Part shown: positions 60,428 through 61,737 of the stretch, piece after piece
Layout of the letters: every line of letters starts with the position of its first letter
Position numbering within the stretch: position 1 is the first letter of the stretch
DNA from: Terriglobia bacterium
GTDB taxonomy: Bacteria > Pseudomonadota > Alphaproteobacteria > Acetobacterales > Acetobacteraceae
Direction of reading: 5' to 3'
Length of the DNA stretch: 61,737 nt
NCBI GenBank assembly: GCA_023511585.1
Contig: JAIMBF010000009.1
Span: 1-61,737, forward strand
Translations under genes and position numbers: made by a program
The notes under the pieces: generated by a model
Databases searched by the model: none
What the model was told of the DNA's origin: nothing
What the model saw: only the letters and a program-made list of their open reading frames with translations

Positions 60428-60907
60428 CTCCGAGCCGATTATTTGATTGTGGTAAAATTCACCCAATCAGAAAGAAAAAAGCACGTTTCGGTCCACAATA
60501 TGCTACGGTATCCCACCGACGGATTGGTATGCAGTGGTGATGCTGGCGGAGAAGGTGGAAAAACGACGCTGTTGCGCGGCTTTGAACGACAAGCCAGGGC
60601 ATCGCGTCAGGAATGAGGCTAAGGCCATATCTGACGTGCAGCCCCCTTCCGTGATGGGCAAGGCCGTACCCATATGAAGGCGTGCGGGCAACGACAAGCC
60701 GAAGCCGACCAACGCTCGGCGGGGATGGCTGCGGGAGAGCGAGTCGGCAAGGCTGGGGCGAAAAGGTGCAAGTGTGAGGTAGAAGCGGTTGCGATTTTGT
60801 TTGTGCCGAGCGCCTTATTGGTGTAGAACAAACAAAGAACGCACGCAGCGCGGGAAGAGCCCCGAGCCGGCAGGCGTCGCGCTTTGCGGATGTTTACGGA
60901 GAACAGG
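60428..60907 (+). ncRNA. RNA-like region upstream of prkA, possibly a group II intron remnant
   Basis: This 480-base gap has no credible reading frame. From about 60530 to 60830 it is a run of short, GC-rich complementary blocks with purine linkers, for example CGTACCCATATGAAGGCGTG, CGACAAGCCGAAGCCGACC and GAGCGAGTCGGCAAGGCTGG. That texture resembles domain I of bacterial group II introns, but no GTGYG 5' end, domain V or reverse transcriptase was found. It may equally be the structured leader of prkA. The last 80 bases contain the prkA ribosome-binding site. Boundaries are approximate. Confidence 0.35.
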
Positions 60908-61737
60908 ATGAACGCCCTCGACGACATTTTTTCTCGATCGAAGCGAGCCTACGATGAGCGGCAGGAAAGGGATATGTCACTGCTCGACTATCTTCGGCTG
61001 TGCCGCGACGACCCTATGGCGCATGCTTCCGCGGCCGAGCGCATGGTTGCCGCGATCGGCGAACCGGAAGTGGTTGACACTTCCAAGGATGCACGTTTGG
61101 GCCGCGTGTTTATGAACCGGACCATCAAGATCTATCCGAGCTTTTCCGAATTCTACGGCATGGAAGAGACAATTGAGCGGATTGTGAATTTCTTCCGCTT
61201 TGCCGCCCAAGGTTTAGAAGAGCGCAAGCAGATTCTCTATCTGCTCGGACCGGTGGGGGGCGGAAAATCCTCTCTTGCCGAGCGGCTGAAGCAACTGATG
61301 GAAAAATATCCCATCTACGTCTTGAAGGCGGGGGATCAGTTAAGCCCGGTGTTTGAGAGCCCGCTTGGGCTGTTTGATCCCGAACGGATGGGCGAAGAGC
61401 TTGAGGAACGGTTTAACATTCCGCGTCGGCGGCTGACTGGCCTGCTCTCTCCCTGGGCGGTAAAACGGCTGGATGAATTCGGCGGCGATATCACCCGTTT
61501 TCGCGTTGCCAAGGTCTATCCTTCGCGTCTTCGCCAGATCGGCGTGAGCAAAACCGAGCCCGGCGATGAAAACAACCAAGATATCTCAAGCATGGTCGGC
61601 AAGGTCGATATCCGTATGCTTGAGCACTACAGCCAGAACGATCCGGATGCCTATAGCTTCTGCGGGGGGCTCAATCGCACCACGCAGGGTCTGCTGGAAT
61701 TCGTCGAAATGTTCAAGGCGCCGATCAAGATGCTGCA
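60908..61737 (+). CDS. prkA: PrkA serine protein kinase (5' part; runs off the window)
   Basis: The first 276 codons of a PrkA-type protein kinase/AAA+ protein (about 640 residues in full), still open at the window end. The P-loop is LLGPVGGGKSS (about residue 112), preceded by VDTSKDARLGRVFMNRTIKIYPSFSEFYG and followed by IYVLKAGDQLSPVFESPLGLFDPE and FCGGLNRTTQGLLEFVEMFKAP, all typical of the PrkA/YeaG N-terminal AAA domain. ATG 60908 has GGAG six bases upstream. YeaG-type kinases act in nutrient-starvation and stress responses and usually sit in an operon with yeaH and spoVR-like genes, expected downstream. Confidence 0.95.
   Translation, partial: MNALDDIFSRSKRAYDERQERDMSLLDYLRLCRDDPMAHASAAERMVAAIGEPEVVDTSKDARLGRVFMNRTIKIYPSFSEFYGMEETIERIVNFFRFAAQGLEERKQILYLLGPVGGGKSSLAERLKQLMEKYPIYVLKAGDQLSPVFESPLGLFDPERMGEELEERFNIPRRRLTGLLSPWAVKRLDEFGGDITRFRVAKVYPSRLRQIGVSKTEPGDENNQDISSMVGKVDIRMLEHYSQNDPDAYSFCGGLNRTTQGLLEFVEMFKAPIKML

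Noticed and set aside
1-61737. CRISPR arrays, complete insertion sequences, prophage or plasmid origin
   Set aside because: No regularly spaced direct repeats, transposase, integrase, phage structural or replication-initiator genes were found on either strand.

Overview
The window reads as a chromosome segment of a GC-rich (by eye somewhat under 60 % G+C), aerobic, metabolically flexible alphaproteobacterium. The clues are two soluble FixL-type haem-PAS kinases with a FixJ regulator, FixK/FNR-type boxes, an alcohol dehydrogenase/cytochrome c/MxaJ-like trio, a NodT-type outer-membrane lipoprotein and an E. coli-type MntR. I cannot fix the family or genus from the sequence, and there is no phage, plasmid or complete insertion element.

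Layout. 1-180: the end of an unidentified gene and tRNA-His. 0.6-3.6 kb: a periplasmic alcohol-oxidation set (PQQ dehydrogenase with a lanthanide-type Asp pair, cytochrome c, XoxJ/MxaJ-like binding protein), followed by an LpxR-type lipid A deacylase and a YqaA/DedA membrane protein. 5.6-28.8 kb: a low-oxygen/dormancy island. It holds a CBS-BON protein, a 247-residue unknown behind a structured leader, CrcB, a GH15 glycosidase, a membrane protein, a Ni/Co transporter, DUF2267, an operon of HPF-cold-shock fusion + nicotinate phosphoribosyltransferase + APH-like kinase + PRPP synthetase, a PolX polymerase, DUF2934, a NitT/TauT-type ABC transporter, a lone receiver protein, FixL-like kinase 1, Hsp20 with a hypothetical protein, ChaB, FixL-like kinase 2 and FixJ. 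Five 14-bp sites matching TTG[A/C]-N6-[T/G]CAA and two near matches lie in its intergenic spaces.

28.9-49.3 kb: a fatty-acid/acyl-CoA catabolism region: quinone reductase, EamA exporter, alpha/beta hydrolase, then two convergent beta-oxidation clusters. The plus-strand cluster has an enoyl-CoA hydratase/3-hydroxyacyl-CoA dehydrogenase fusion, CoA ligase, thiolase and two acyl-CoA dehydrogenases, with a PcaF-like thiolase divergent from it. The minus-strand cluster has a CoA ligase, MerR regulator, thiolase, a FadN-type fusion with the opposite domain order, and two acyl-CoA dehydrogenase-family proteins. 49.4-51.8 kb: a NodT-type outer-membrane efflux lipoprotein divergent from a TetR regulator, with a clear palindromic operator between them. 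51.9-57.9 kb: M20 peptidase, RraA-family protein, malate synthase G, a CDF-like transporter and a PuuE-like deacetylase. 58.0-60.0 kb: mntH-mntR with an MntR-box-like palindrome. The window ends with a VOC protein, a 480-bp RNA-like stretch and the 5' part of prkA.

How it fits together: in the central island an oxygen-sensing phosphorelay (FixL/FixJ, with FixK encoded elsewhere) probably switches on ribosome hibernation, NAD/PRPP salvage, chaperone and ligand-sensing functions when oxygen falls. The flanking clusters feed alcohols and acyl chains into respiration, and malate synthase G supports C2 assimilation.
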